From Leclercia adecarboxylata (lineage in GTDB: Bacteria > Pseudomonadota > Gammaproteobacteria > Enterobacterales > Enterobacteriaceae): 64,000 nucleotides of DNA. Made by a program: the position numbers and the translations under genes. The stretch lies in the NCBI RefSeq assembly GCF_006874705.1, contig NZ_CP035382.1:2666001-2730000 (forward strand), written 5' to 3'. Of this stretch, positions 17,900 to 26,139 are shown one piece after another (the first letter of the stretch is position 1; each line of letters starts with the position of its first letter). The notes under the pieces were generated by a model. It was not told the origin of the DNA, did not search any database, and was given only the letters and a program-made list of their open reading frames with translations.

Positions 17900-18787
17900 T
17901 CATAGCTCAGCGAGACGCATTTGAGAATGCTGGATTTTCGGCACGCGGTTTAGCGACCACTGGGCCACCGCTTTTTCCAGTAATTCTTCGGTTCGCAGAT
18001 CCTGCCACTCATGTGTTACATCCTGGTTTAGAAATTGTAAAGCATTGATAAGAACAGGGCGAGGATCGCCTGTCGGTAATGCCGGGGCATGATTCTGTTT
18101 CGAGAGTTTTATCCCTTTTTCATTCACCACCAGCGGCAAATGGATATAGTCCGGTACCGGCCAGCCAAACAGCTGGTAGAGCGAAATCTGCCGCACGGTA
18201 GGTTCGATCAGATCGGCCCCGCGGACAATTTCGTTTACCCCCTGGAAATGATCGTCCACCACGACCGCCAGATTGTAAGCAAACAGCCCGTCCCGGCGAT
18301 GGATAATAAAATCCTCGTCCGCCAGCCGTGGATCGGCATGGAGTTCGCCTTGCAACCGATCGGTAAACCGGGTGACCGGATGCTGTTGCACCACGCGTAC
18401 CGCAGCGTTTTCCGGGCCGTGATGCAGCGTGCGGCAATGGCCGTCATAGACCCCGCCGACGCTCTGAATGCGCGCGCGGGTGCAGGTGCAGTAGTAAGAG
18501 AGTCCCTGGGCGTGGAGCCAGGCCAGACGTTCGCGATAGGCATCGTGACGTTGGGACTGCCACAGCACCTCGCCGTCCCAGTGCAGGCCGTAATGTTCCA
18601 GCTGACGCAGAATGGTCGCTGCTGCACCGGGAACTTCACGCGGGGGGTCAATATCTTCGATACGCACGCGCCAGATACCCTGACGGGCACGGGCTTGCAG
18701 ATAGCTGCCAAGGGCGGCAATGAGCGAGCCAAAATGCAGTTCGCCAGAGGGGGATGGCGCGAAGCGCCCAATGTAGTCAACAGGCAT
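17900..18787 (-). CDS. gluQ: Glutamyl-Q tRNA(Asp) synthetase
   Basis: A 295-residue truncated GluRS-like enzyme that attaches glutamate to queuosine in the anticodon of tRNA-Asp. It has the HIGH-like HFGSL near residue 19, the zinc-type cluster [10 protein letters not shown]...YDGHC, and the KMSKS-like KLSKQ, but no anticodon-binding domain. It starts 73 bp after dksA with a hairpin terminator between. The linked order dksA-gluQ-pcnB is the enteric norm. The C-terminal ~35 residues differ from E. coli. Confidence 0.95.
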   Translation of the reverse strand: MPVDYIGRFAPSPSGELHFGSLIAALGSYLQARARQGIWRVRIEDIDPPREVPGAAATILRQLEHYGLHWDGEVLWQSQRHDAYRERLAWLHAQGLSYYCTCTRARIQSVGGVYDGHCRTLHHGPENAAVRVVQQHPVTRFTDRLQGELHADPRLADEDFIIHRRDGLFAYNLAVVVDDHFQGVNEIVRGADLIEPTVRQISLYQLFGWPVPDYIHLPLVVNEKGIKLSKQNHAPALPTGDPRPVLINALQFLNQDVTHEWQDLRTEELLEKAVAQWSLNRVPKIQHSQMRLAEL

Positions 18788-18810
18788 AATTACACAGCGC
18801 AGAAAGTAAT

Positions 18811-18834
18811 CAGGCGGGAGAAGACTCCCGCCTG
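18811..18834 (-). terminator. Terminator between dksA and gluQ
   Basis: Perfect 10-bp stem caggcgggag / ctcccgcctg with a 4-nt loop, followed on the minus strand by a T-rich but broken tail (attacttt). A terminator here is known to limit gluQ expression from the dksA promoter in Shigella; the weak tail fits partial readthrough. Confidence 0.8.
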
Positions 18835-18859
18835 TGATAGCGTTACGACAGGGTCGGGA

Positions 18860-19315
18860 TTAACCGGCCATCTGTTTTTCGCGGATTTCTGCCAGCGTTT
18901 TGCAGTCGATGCACAGGTCGGCTGTTGGACGGGCTTCCAGACGACGAATACCGATTTCGACACCGCAGGATTCGCAGAAGCCGAAATCTTCGTCTTCGAC
19001 TTTTTTCAGCGTCTTCTCAATCTTCTTAATCAGTTTGCGTTCGCGGTCACGGTTACGCAGTTCAAGGCTGAACTCTTCTTCCTGGGCGGCACGGTCTACC
19101 GGATCCGGGAAGTTAGCAGCTTCGTCCTGCATATGAGTAACGGTGCGATCGACTTCATCCCTGAGTTGATTACGCCATGCTTCAAGAATTCGCTTGAAGT
19201 GCGACAGCTGGGCTTCGTTCATATACTCTTCGCCCGGCTTCTCTTGATACGGCTCCACCCCAGCGATGGCGAGAATACTCAGGGACGATGTTTTACGGTT
19301 TTGCCCTTCTTGCAT
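18860..19315 (-). CDS. dksA: RNA polymerase-binding transcription factor DksA
   Basis: A 151-residue protein that enters the RNA polymerase secondary channel and, with ppGpp, controls rRNA and amino-acid promoters. The coiled-coil tip residues Asp71 and Asp74 ([13 protein letters not shown]) are kept, as is the four-Cys zinc finger CESCGVEIG...CIDC at 114-138. The ATG at 19315 ([10 protein letters not shown]) gives the E. coli length; the frame extends six codons further up without similarity. Nearly identical to E. coli DksA. Confidence 0.98.
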   Translation of the reverse strand: MQEGQNRKTSSLSILAIAGVEPYQEKPGEEYMNEAQLSHFKRILEAWRNQLRDEVDRTVTHMQDEAANFPDPVDRAAQEEEFSLELRNRDRERKLIKKIEKTLKKVEDEDFGFCESCGVEIGIRRLEARPTADLCIDCKTLAEIREKQMAG

Positions 19316-19492
19316 GTTGCTTCTCCTTAACACGCACTATCGATCCCCGTGTTGGGGGAAAAATCAGGCCGCTATAAATAGCAGATGCTTTTCCGGATGG
19401 CAATTATCTAAACGTAACACTTGACAAGCCTGTGAGGAAAAGCGTATTTGCGCACACGACCAGAACACTTAATAAACAACACTCAACCCCTT

Positions 19493-20197
19493 TTATAACG
19501 TGACGGGAAGAGCGGATCTCAGAGTCATATTATCGGCAGAAAGTTCCGCTTTATAAGCCAAAACCTCCACCCCCTGCTTTTGTGCCTCATTCAACAGTTG
19601 CGCGTACTTAGGGTCAATATGGCGGGCGGGTGAAAATCGTCCAATTGCGCTGTGCAATACCGCAAATAACAGCACGGCGCGCTTGCCTGCCGCCGCCACA
19701 CTTATCAACTCCCGAAGATGCTTCTGCCCTCGCAGCGTGACCGCATCCGGAAAGTAGCCGTAATCCCTGTCAGCTAACGTCACTGATTTCACTTCAATAT
19801 AGCACTCGGGTCGATCCTCTGCCTGCAACATAAAGTCGATTCTGCTGTTTTCCGCACCATATTTCACTTCACTTTTTAAGGCGTTGTAGCCGCGCAGTTC
19901 TGGAATTAAATCCAGACTAATCGCCTCTTTGACCAACTGGTTTGCCCGCAGCGTATTAACGCAAATATATTCTCCGTCGGCAGTCTGGGTTATTTCCCAG
20001 GTATGGGGGTATTTACGTTTGGTATTTTCGGAGGTGGAGTACCACACCGTATCGCCGGGCGTGGCGCAGCCGGTCATCGCCCCGGTATTCGGGCAGTGCA
20101 GGGTCAGGGCAACGCCCTCCGGCGTTACCACGTCGGCCAGAAAACGCTTGTAGCGTTGCACGAGCGTGGCGGGTTGCAGGGCAGGGATAAACTGCAT
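19493..20197 (-). CDS. sfsA: SfsA family DNA-binding protein / sugar fermentation stimulation protein
   Basis: A 234-residue protein of the SfsA family, the same length as E. coli SfsA. Conserved stretches are [31 protein letters not shown] and [10 protein letters not shown], the last two resembling a PD-(D/E)xK nuclease core. E. coli SfsA was described as a nonspecific DNA-binding protein that raises maltose fermentation; its true activity is unclear. It lies 12 bp after thpR in the same direction, so they are likely one transcript. 177 bp separate it from dksA's start on the right of that gene. Confidence 0.93.
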   Translation of the reverse strand: MQFIPALQPATLVQRYKRFLADVVTPEGVALTLHCPNTGAMTGCATPGDTVWYSTSENTKRKYPHTWEITQTADGEYICVNTLRANQLVKEAISLDLIPELRGYNALKSEVKYGAENSRIDFMLQAEDRPECYIEVKSVTLADRDYGYFPDAVTLRGQKHLRELISVAAAGKRAVLLFAVLHSAIGRFSPARHIDPKYAQLLNEAQKQGVEVLAYKAELSADNMTLRSALPVTL

Positions 20198-20209
20198 ACA
20201 GATTCCTTG

Positions 20210-20740
20210 TTATTCGGTAAGCCGCCAGCGCTGGAGCGGCGTATAGCGCGTGCGCCCGCCGGCAAAACGGCTCTCGTAAAGCACAAATTCATTCACCGGA
20301 AACGCCCACTGAAAACCCGGCGGCGGAATGGCCACCGCGTGGCTGGCATCGCGCAGCAGGGTGATATGCGGATGAAACGGCTGTGGGCTCTGGTAACAGC
20401 CGCTACGCGCCGCCTGGGCCCGCAGCATGTTAGCCAGCTGCAATAATCCCCGGGGCGGCTGGCGGGTGCCGAGCCAGACGACCCGCGAGCGCAGCCACTG
20501 TCCGGCATCGTCCAGCGTCAGGGTAAACCCCGGCTGGCAGATGCGTCCGGCCATCGCCGCCAGCGCCTGACGTTTCTCATCGCTGACATCGCCTAAAAAC
20601 GCCAGCGTCAGGTGCAGGTTGGCCCCGGCCACCGGGCGGCCCGCTTCCGGGGCAAAATGGTCGGCGCGCCAGCGCACGATCTGGCGCTGGATCGGGGCAG
20701 GCATTTCAATGGCAAAAAACAGCCTTTTCGACTCAGACAT
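20210..20740 (-). CDS. thpR: RNA 2',3'-cyclic phosphodiesterase (2'-5' RNA ligase family)
   Basis: A 176-residue two-histidine phosphoesterase (formerly LigT). The paired HxTx motifs are HLTLAFLGD and HPHITLLRD, which form the catalytic site for opening 2',3'-cyclic phosphates and for reversible 2'-5' ligation. The start at 20740 (MSESKRLFFAIEMP) is the family N-terminus; an 87-codon upstream extension in frame has no family similarity and runs into hrpB. It is divergent from hrpB over 73 bp and followed closely by sfsA. Confidence 0.94.
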   Translation of the reverse strand: MSESKRLFFAIEMPAPIQRQIVRWRADHFAPEAGRPVAGANLHLTLAFLGDVSDEKRQALAAMAGRICQPGFTLTLDDAGQWLRSRVVWLGTRQPPRGLLQLANMLRAQAARSGCYQSPQPFHPHITLLRDASHAVAIPPPGFQWAFPVNEFVLYESRFAGGRTRYTPLQRWRLTE

Positions 20741-20769
20741 ACGGGGTACTCGGTAATGAATTGTGGCGA

Positions 20770-20778
20770 TGCTACAAT
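20770..20778 (+). promoter_or_regulatory. Extended -10 promoter element for hrpB
   Basis: TGCTACAAT fits TGnTATAAT. It implies a transcript start near 20785, downstream of the in-frame ATG at 20763 and upstream of the GTG at 20814, and so helps choose the hrpB start. Confidence 0.5.
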
Positions 20779-20813
20779 GTACGCCGTCTAAAGTTAACCC
20801 TCTGGAGCCTTTC

Positions 20814-23243
20814 GTGTCCCTGTTGCCGGTCGCCGCTGTCCTTCCTGAACTTCTCCTCGCGTTACAACACGCCCCCCAGGTTCTGCTTACTGCGCCTACC
20901 GGTGCCGGGAAATCGACGTGGCTACCGCTGCAGATCCTGGCGCAGGGAGGGATTAACGGCAAAATTATTCTGCTCGAACCACGACGGATCGCTGCCCGCA
21001 ACGTGGCGCAGCGGCTGGCGGATCTGCTGGGGGAAAAGCCGGGAGAAACGGTCGGCTACCGGATGCGCGCCGAAACCTGCGTGGGAGCGAATACCCGACT
21101 GGAGGTGGTCACCGAGGGGATCCTCACCCGGATGCTGCAGCAGGATCCCGAGCTGACCGGCGTGGGGCTGGTGATCCTCGATGAGTTTCACGAGCGCAGC
21201 CTGCAGGCGGATCTGGCTCTGGCGCTGCTGCTGGATGTCCAGCAGGGGCTGCGCGAGGATCTCAGGCTGCTGATCATGTCCGCGACCCTGGATAATGACC
21301 GGCTCCAGCGTCTGCTGCCGGAGGCCCCTGCGATCGTCTCTGAGGGTCGCACCTTTCCGGTTGAGCGGCGCTATCAGTCGCTCTCCACCCAGCAGCGTTT
21401 CGACGAAGCGGTGGCGGTCGCTACCGCCGAACTGCTGCGCCAGGAGTCCGGCTCGCTGCTGCTGTTTTTGCCGGGCGTGATCGAGATCCAGCGCGTGCAG
21501 GAGCAGCTGGCCCGTCGCGTGGCCGACGATGTGGTGCTCTGCCCATTGTATGGCGCGCTGTCGCTGACCGAGCAGCGTAAGGCGATCCTGCCTGCCCCGG
21601 CAGGGAAGCGCAAAGTGGTGCTGGCGACCAACATCGCCGAAACCAGCCTGACCATCGAAGGCATCCGGCTGGTGGTGGATTCGGCCCAGGAGCGGGTGGC
21701 GAGTTTCGATCCGCGCACCGGCCTGACCCGCCTGCTCACCCAGCGCGTCAGCCAGGCCTCGATGACCCAGCGGGCCGGACGAGCCGGCCGTCTGGAGCCG
21801 GGTATCTGCCTGCACCTGACGCCCTTTGAGCAGGCCGAGCGCGCGGCGACGCAGGGCACGCCGGAAATTTTGCAAAGCGATCTCAGCGGCCTGCTGATGG
21901 AGCTACTGCAGTGGGGCTGCCGGGATCCCGCCCAGCTGAACTGGCTGGATCTGCCGCCTGCGACTAACCTTGCTGCGGCCCGCCGTCTGTTAACTCAGCT
22001 TGGGGCGCTGGCGGGGGAACAACTCACCGCCTTTGGTCAGAAGATGGCGAAGCTCGGCAACGATCCGCGGCTGGCGGCGATGCTGGCCAGCGCCGTGGGC
22101 GAAGACGAAATTGCGACGGCGGCAAAACTGGCGGCTATCCTTGAACAGCCCCCGCGAGGCGGCAGCTGCGATCTGGCCCAGGCCTTCTCCCGCAATCAGC
22201 CGGAGTGGCAGCAGCGCGCCCGACTGTTAAGTTCGCGGCTCAACAGCCGGGGTGGAGCCCCGGACAGCGACCGCGTACCCGCGCTGCTGGCAAAGGCGTT
22301 TCCCGATCGGATTGCCCGCCGCCGCGGGCTTGACGGGCGCTATCAGCTGGCGAACGGTATGGGGGCGATGCTGCAGAGCGACGACGCCATGACCCGCCAC
22401 CAGTGGTTGATTGCGCCGCTGCTGTTGCAGGGCAGCCAGTCGCCGGATGCCCGCATTTTGTTGGGCTTAGCCGTGGACATTGATGCCCTGATCGCCGCCG
22501 CCCCAGGCCTGGTGGAACAATCTGACACCGTCGAATGGGATGATGCTCAGGGCACGCTGAAGGCCTTTCGCCGGGCACAGATTGGTCGCCTGACGGTGAA
22601 CGTCAAACCGCTGGCGAAACCCTCGGAAGAGGAGTTGCACCAGGCGATGCTCAACGGCATTCGCGATAAAGGGCTCAGCGTGCTGAACTGGACGCCTGAG
22701 GCGGAGCAGTACCGGATCCGCCTGCACTGCGCAGCACAATGGCTGCCGGAATTTGACTGGCCGGCGGTGGATGAAGCGTCGCTGCTGGCAAATCTGGAAA
22801 ACTGGTTACTGCCGCAAATGAGTGGCGTACACTCCCTGCGCGCGTTGAAGGCGCTGGATGTTAAGGCGGCGTTACAGAACTTAACCGACTGGTCGTTACG
22901 CCAACGTCTGGATACCGAGCTCCCGGGGCATTACACTGTGCCCACCGGCAGCCGGATAGCCATTCGTTATCATGAGGATAATCCTCCGGCGCTGGCGGTG
23001 CGGATGCAGGAGATGTTTGGCGAGGCGACCACGCCTGCCATTGCCCAGGGCCGCGTGCCGCTGGTGCTGGAGCTGCTGTCGCCGGCCCAGCGTCCGCTGC
23101 AGATCACCCGCGATCTGGGTGCCTTCTGGGCCGGAAGCTACCGCGAGGTGCAAAAGGAGATGAAGGGGCGCTATCCCAAACATGTCTGGCCGGACGATCC
23201 GGCGAATACCGCGCCAACCCGGCGCACGAAGAAGTATTCGTAG
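20814..23243 (+). CDS. hrpB: ATP-dependent RNA helicase HrpB (DEAH-type), GTG start
   Basis: An 809-residue helicase, the same length as E. coli HrpB. Helicase motif I is APTGAGKST (residues ~27-35), motif II is the variant DEFH, motif III SATLD, and motif VI QRAGRAGR. The GTG at 20814 has GGAG 6 bp upstream and gives the E. coli N-terminus (SL-LPVAAVLPELL). An ATG 17 codons earlier lies before the likely transcription start. The C-terminal HrpB domain ends TAPTRRTKKYS as in E. coli. The cellular role is not well defined in E. coli. Confidence 0.95.
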   Translation: MSLLPVAAVLPELLLALQHAPQVLLTAPTGAGKSTWLPLQILAQGGINGKIILLEPRRIAARNVAQRLADLLGEKPGETVGYRMRAETCVGANTRLEVVTEGILTRMLQQDPELTGVGLVILDEFHERSLQADLALALLLDVQQGLREDLRLLIMSATLDNDRLQRLLPEAPAIVSEGRTFPVERRYQSLSTQQRFDEAVAVATAELLRQESGSLLLFLPGVIEIQRVQEQLARRVADDVVLCPLYGALSLTEQRKAILPAPAGKRKVVLATNIAETSLTIEGIRLVVDSAQERVASFDPRTGLTRLLTQRVSQASMTQRAGRAGRLEPGICLHLTPFEQAERAATQGTPEILQSDLSGLLMELLQWGCRDPAQLNWLDLPPATNLAAARRLLTQLGALAGEQLTAFGQKMAKLGNDPRLAAMLASAVGEDEIATAAKLAAILEQPPRGGSCDLAQAFSRNQPEWQQRARLLSSRLNSRGGAPDSDRVPALLAKAFPDRIARRRGLDGRYQLANGMGAMLQSDDAMTRHQWLIAPLLLQGSQSPDARILLGLAVDIDALIAAAPGLVEQSDTVEWDDAQGTLKAFRRAQIGRLTVNVKPLAKPSEEELHQAMLNGIRDKGLSVLNWTPEAEQYRIRLHCAAQWLPEFDWPAVDEASLLANLENWLLPQMSGVHSLRALKALDVKAALQNLTDWSLRQRLDTELPGHYTVPTGSRIAIRYHEDNPPALAVRMQEMFGEATTPAIAQGRVPLVLELLSPAQRPLQITRDLGAFWAGSYREVQKEMKGRYPKHVWPDDPANTAPTRRTKKYS

Positions 23244-23247
23244 CCGT

Positions 23248-23278
23248 TGTAGGTCGGGTAAGCGCAGCGCCACCCGGC
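23248..23278. repeat. REP element between hrpB and mrcB
   Basis: Single REP, gtaggtcgggtaagcg...cgccacccggc, starting 5 bp after the hrpB stop. Two short inverted repeats follow (ccctcgttgagaggg at 23284-23298, then a weaker one), so this 139-bp gap probably ends the hrpB transcript and leads into mrcB. Confidence 0.8.
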
Positions 23279-23382
23279 AAAAGCCCTCGTTGAGAGGGTA
23301 ACTTTGAGAGATTTCTTCTTCCTCCATCAGGGGGAAGAACTGAGAATCGGGCCCTTGCGCCTGATAGTTGCGGAGAGAGAGC

Positions 23383-25908
23383 ATGGCGGGGAATGACCGC
23401 GAGCCAATTGGACGTAAAGGAAAGCCTACACGTCCGGCGAAAGAAAAGGCAGGCCGTCGTCGCCTCAGAGATGAGGAGTATGACGACGTTGATAATGAGT
23501 ATGAGGATGAAGCGTCCGTGCCACGTAAAGGAAAAGGCAAAAAAGGTAAACCTCGTGGCAAGCGCGGCTGGTTCTGGCTGCTGCTGAAGCTGTTTATTGT
23601 TTTCGTCGTTTTACTGGCGATCTACGGCGTCTATCTGGATCAGAAGATCCGTAGCCGTATCGACGGAAAAGTCTGGCAGCTGCCTGCGGCAGTGTATGGC
23701 CGGATGGTCAACCTCGAGCCGGAAATGACCATCAGCAAGAACGAGATGGTCAAACTGCTGGAGGCCACCCAGTACCGCCAGGTGACGAAGATGACGCGTC
23801 CCGGCGAGTTTACGGTGCAGGCGAAAAGCATCGAGATGATCCGCCGTCCGTTTGACTTCCCGGACAGCAAAGAGGGGCAGGTGCGCGCGCGTCTGACCTT
23901 CGACGGCGATCATATCGACACCATCGAGAACATGGATAACAACCGCCAGTTCGGTTTCTTCCGTCTCGATCCGCGCCTGATCACCATGCTCTCCTCGCCA
24001 AACGGCGAGCAGCGTCTGTTTGTGGCGCGTAACGGCTTCCCGGATCTGCTGGTGGATACCCTGCTGGCGACCGAAGACCGTCACTTCTACGAGCATGATG
24101 GCGTCAGCCTGTACTCCATCGGTCGTGCGGTGCTGGCGAACCTGACCGCCGGACGGACGGTGCAGGGGGCAAGTACCCTGACCCAGCAGCTGGTGAAGAA
24201 CCTGTTCCTCTCCAGCGAACGCTCTTACTGGCGTAAGGCCAACGAAGCGTACATGGCGGTATTGATGGACGCCCGCTACAGCAAAGATCGCATTCTTGAG
24301 CTGTATATGAACGAGGTCTACCTCGGTCAGAGCGGCGACAATGAAATCCGCGGCTTCCCGCTGGCGAGCCTCTACTACTTTGGCCGTCCGGTGGAAGAGC
24401 TGAGTCTCGACCAGCAGGCGCTGCTGGTGGGCATGGTGAAAGGGGCGTCGATCTACAACCCGTGGCGTAACCCGAAGCTGGCCCTGGAGCGTCGTAATCT
24501 GGTGCTGCGTCTGCTGCAACAGCAGCAGGTGATCGACCAGGAGCTGTACGACATGCTCAGCGCGCGTCCGTTAGGCGTGCAGCCGCGCGGCGGCGTGATC
24601 TCCCCGCAACCTGCCTTTATGCAGATGGTGCGTCAGGAGTTGCAGACCAAACTGGGCGACAAGGTTAAAGATCTCTCTGGCGTGAAGATCTTCACCACCT
24701 TTGACTCCGTGGCGCAGGACGCCGCAGAGAAAGCGGCGGTGGAAGGCATTCCGGCCCTGAAAAAGCAGCGTAAGCTGAGCGATCTGGAAACTGCGATGGT
24801 GGTGGTCGATCGTACCACCGGCGAAGTACGGGCGATGGTCGGCGGGGCAGAGCCGCAGTTTGCGGGCTATAACCGCGCCATGCAGGCACGCCGTTCGATC
24901 GGTTCTCTGGCAAAACCGGCGACCTATCTCACCGCCCTGAGCCAGCCGAACCAGTATCGACTGAACACCTGGATCGCCGATGCCCCGATTGCCCTGCGCC
25001 AGCCGAATGGCCAGGTGTGGTCGCCGCAGAACGACGACAAACAGTACAGCGGCCAGGTGATGCTGGTGGACGCCCTGACGCGTTCCATGAACGTGCCAAC
25101 GGTCAACCTCGGGATGGCGCTGGGTCTGCCGGCGGTCACCGATACCTGGCTGAAGCTGGGCGTGCCGAAAGATCAGCTGCATCCGGTGCCGGCCATGCTG
25201 TTAGGTGCCCTGAACCTGACGCCAATTGAAGTGGCGCAGGCGTTCCAGACCATCGCCAGCGGCGGTAACCGTGCGCCGCTCTCTGCGCTGCGTTCGGTGA
25301 TTGCCGAAGATGGCACCCCGCTGTACCAGAGCTTCCCGCAGGCGGAGCGTGCCGTTCCGGCGCAGGCAGCTTACATGACGCTGTGGACCATGCAGCAGGT
25401 GGTGCAGCGCGGAACCGGTCGTCAGCTTGGCGCGAAGTATCCGGGGCTGCATCTGGCGGGTAAAACCGGGACCACCAACAATAACGTTGATACCTGGTTT
25501 GCAGGCATCGACGGACGTGAAGTGGTGATCACCTGGGTAGGCCGCGACAACAACCAGCCGACGAAACTGTACGGCGCCAGCGGGGCGATGTCGATTTACC
25601 AGCGCTATCTGGCGAACCAGTCGCCGGTTCCATTAACCCTGACGCCACCGGAAGATATCGTGGATATGGGCGTGGATGAGTCGGGTACCTTCGTGTGTGG
25701 CGGCGGGATGCGTAGCGTTCCGGTCTGGACCACCAACCCGGACTCCCTGTGCCAGGCGCCAGCGCCGCAGCCGACGGGTAACCCGTTTGAGCAGTCTTCT
25801 CCTCAGCAGCAGCCGCAGCAACAGCAGCAACAGCCGCAGCAGCAGAATGAGAAGAAGGACAGTGACGGCGTCGCGGGCTGGATCAAGGATATGTTCGGCG
25901 GTAACTAA
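23383..25908 (+). CDS. mrcB: Bifunctional penicillin-binding protein 1b
   Basis: An 841-residue class A PBP that polymerises and cross-links peptidoglycan. The cytoplasmic N-terminus is highly charged ([19 protein letters not shown]). One membrane segment ([19 protein letters not shown]) lies near residues 65-85, then the UB2H domain. The glycosyltransferase motif [10 protein letters not shown] and [15 protein letters not shown] follow, then the transpeptidase motifs SIGSLAKP (catalytic Ser), SMN and KTGTTNNN. The ATG at 23383 matches E. coli ([12 protein letters not shown]). The C-terminal tail carries a glutamine/proline-rich run coded by CAG/CAA near 25803-25848, longer than E. coli's as I recall it. 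Confidence 0.97.
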   Translation: MAGNDREPIGRKGKPTRPAKEKAGRRRLRDEEYDDVDNEYEDEASVPRKGKGKKGKPRGKRGWFWLLLKLFIVFVVLLAIYGVYLDQKIRSRIDGKVWQLPAAVYGRMVNLEPEMTISKNEMVKLLEATQYRQVTKMTRPGEFTVQAKSIEMIRRPFDFPDSKEGQVRARLTFDGDHIDTIENMDNNRQFGFFRLDPRLITMLSSPNGEQRLFVARNGFPDLLVDTLLATEDRHFYEHDGVSLYSIGRAVLANLTAGRTVQGASTLTQQLVKNLFLSSERSYWRKANEAYMAVLMDARYSKDRILELYMNEVYLGQSGDNEIRGFPLASLYYFGRPVEELSLDQQALLVGMVKGASIYNPWRNPKLALERRNLVLRLLQQQQVIDQELYDMLSARPLGVQPRGGVISPQPAFMQMVRQELQTKLGDKVKDLSGVKIFTTFDSVAQDAAEKAAVEGIPALKKQRKLSDLETAMVVVDRTTGEVRAMVGGAEPQFAGYNRAMQARRSIGSLAKPATYLTALSQPNQYRLNTWIADAPIALRQPNGQVWSPQNDDKQYSGQVMLVDALTRSMNVPTVNLGMALGLPAVTDTWLKLGVPKDQLHPVPAMLLGALNLTPIEVAQAFQTIASGGNRAPLSALRSVIAEDGTPLYQSFPQAERAVPAQAAYMTLWTMQQVVQRGTGRQLGAKYPGLHLAGKTGTTNNNVDTWFAGIDGREVVITWVGRDNNQPTKLYGASGAMSIYQRYLANQSPVPLTLTPPEDIVDMGVDESGTFVCGGGMRSVPVWTTNPDSLCQAPAPQPTGNPFEQSSPQQQPQQQQQQPQQQNEKKDSDGVAGWIKDMFGGN

Positions 25909-25910
25909 TC

Positions 25911-25942
25911 AAAATCCCCTCTCCTGCGGGAGGGGGGATTTT
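25911..25942. terminator. mrcB terminator
   Basis: Strong inverted repeat aaaatcccctctcc / ggaggggggatttt two bases after the mrcB stop, with A-run and T-run on the two sides. Confidence 0.85.
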
Positions 25943-26086
25943 CACCTCAATTAAACATCCCTCCAACAGTAAAACCTCCGTTTATTAACCCTGCATTTTC
26001 CGTTGTTTAATTCTTATACCCTCAATTCCTGTAGGGCCGCATATCACTTGCTATGCCGTCTGCGTTTCGCATAATATGCTGCGGTC

Positions 26087-26118
26087 ATAATAATAATTCT
26101 CGTTTACGTTATCATTCA
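26087..26118 (+). promoter_or_regulatory. Fur-type operator upstream of fhuA
   Basis: The AT-rich block ataataataattct followed by cgtttacgttatcattca contains partial matches to the Fur 6-bp units (ataat / attat type) and is nearly the same as the E. coli fhuA operator region. It ends ~22 bp before the start codon. Iron-dependent repression of fhuACDB is expected. Confidence 0.65.
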
Positions 26119-26139
26119 CTCTTTCAAAGAGACATACCA

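Noticed and set aside
18089..19330. 413-codon open frame on the plus strand across gluQ and dksA
   Set aside because: It runs antisense through two conserved genes and their terminator; no family similarity.
20741..21001. 87-codon N-terminal extension of thpR
   Set aside because: It overlaps the hrpB coding start and has no family similarity; the ATG at 20740 gives the known protein.
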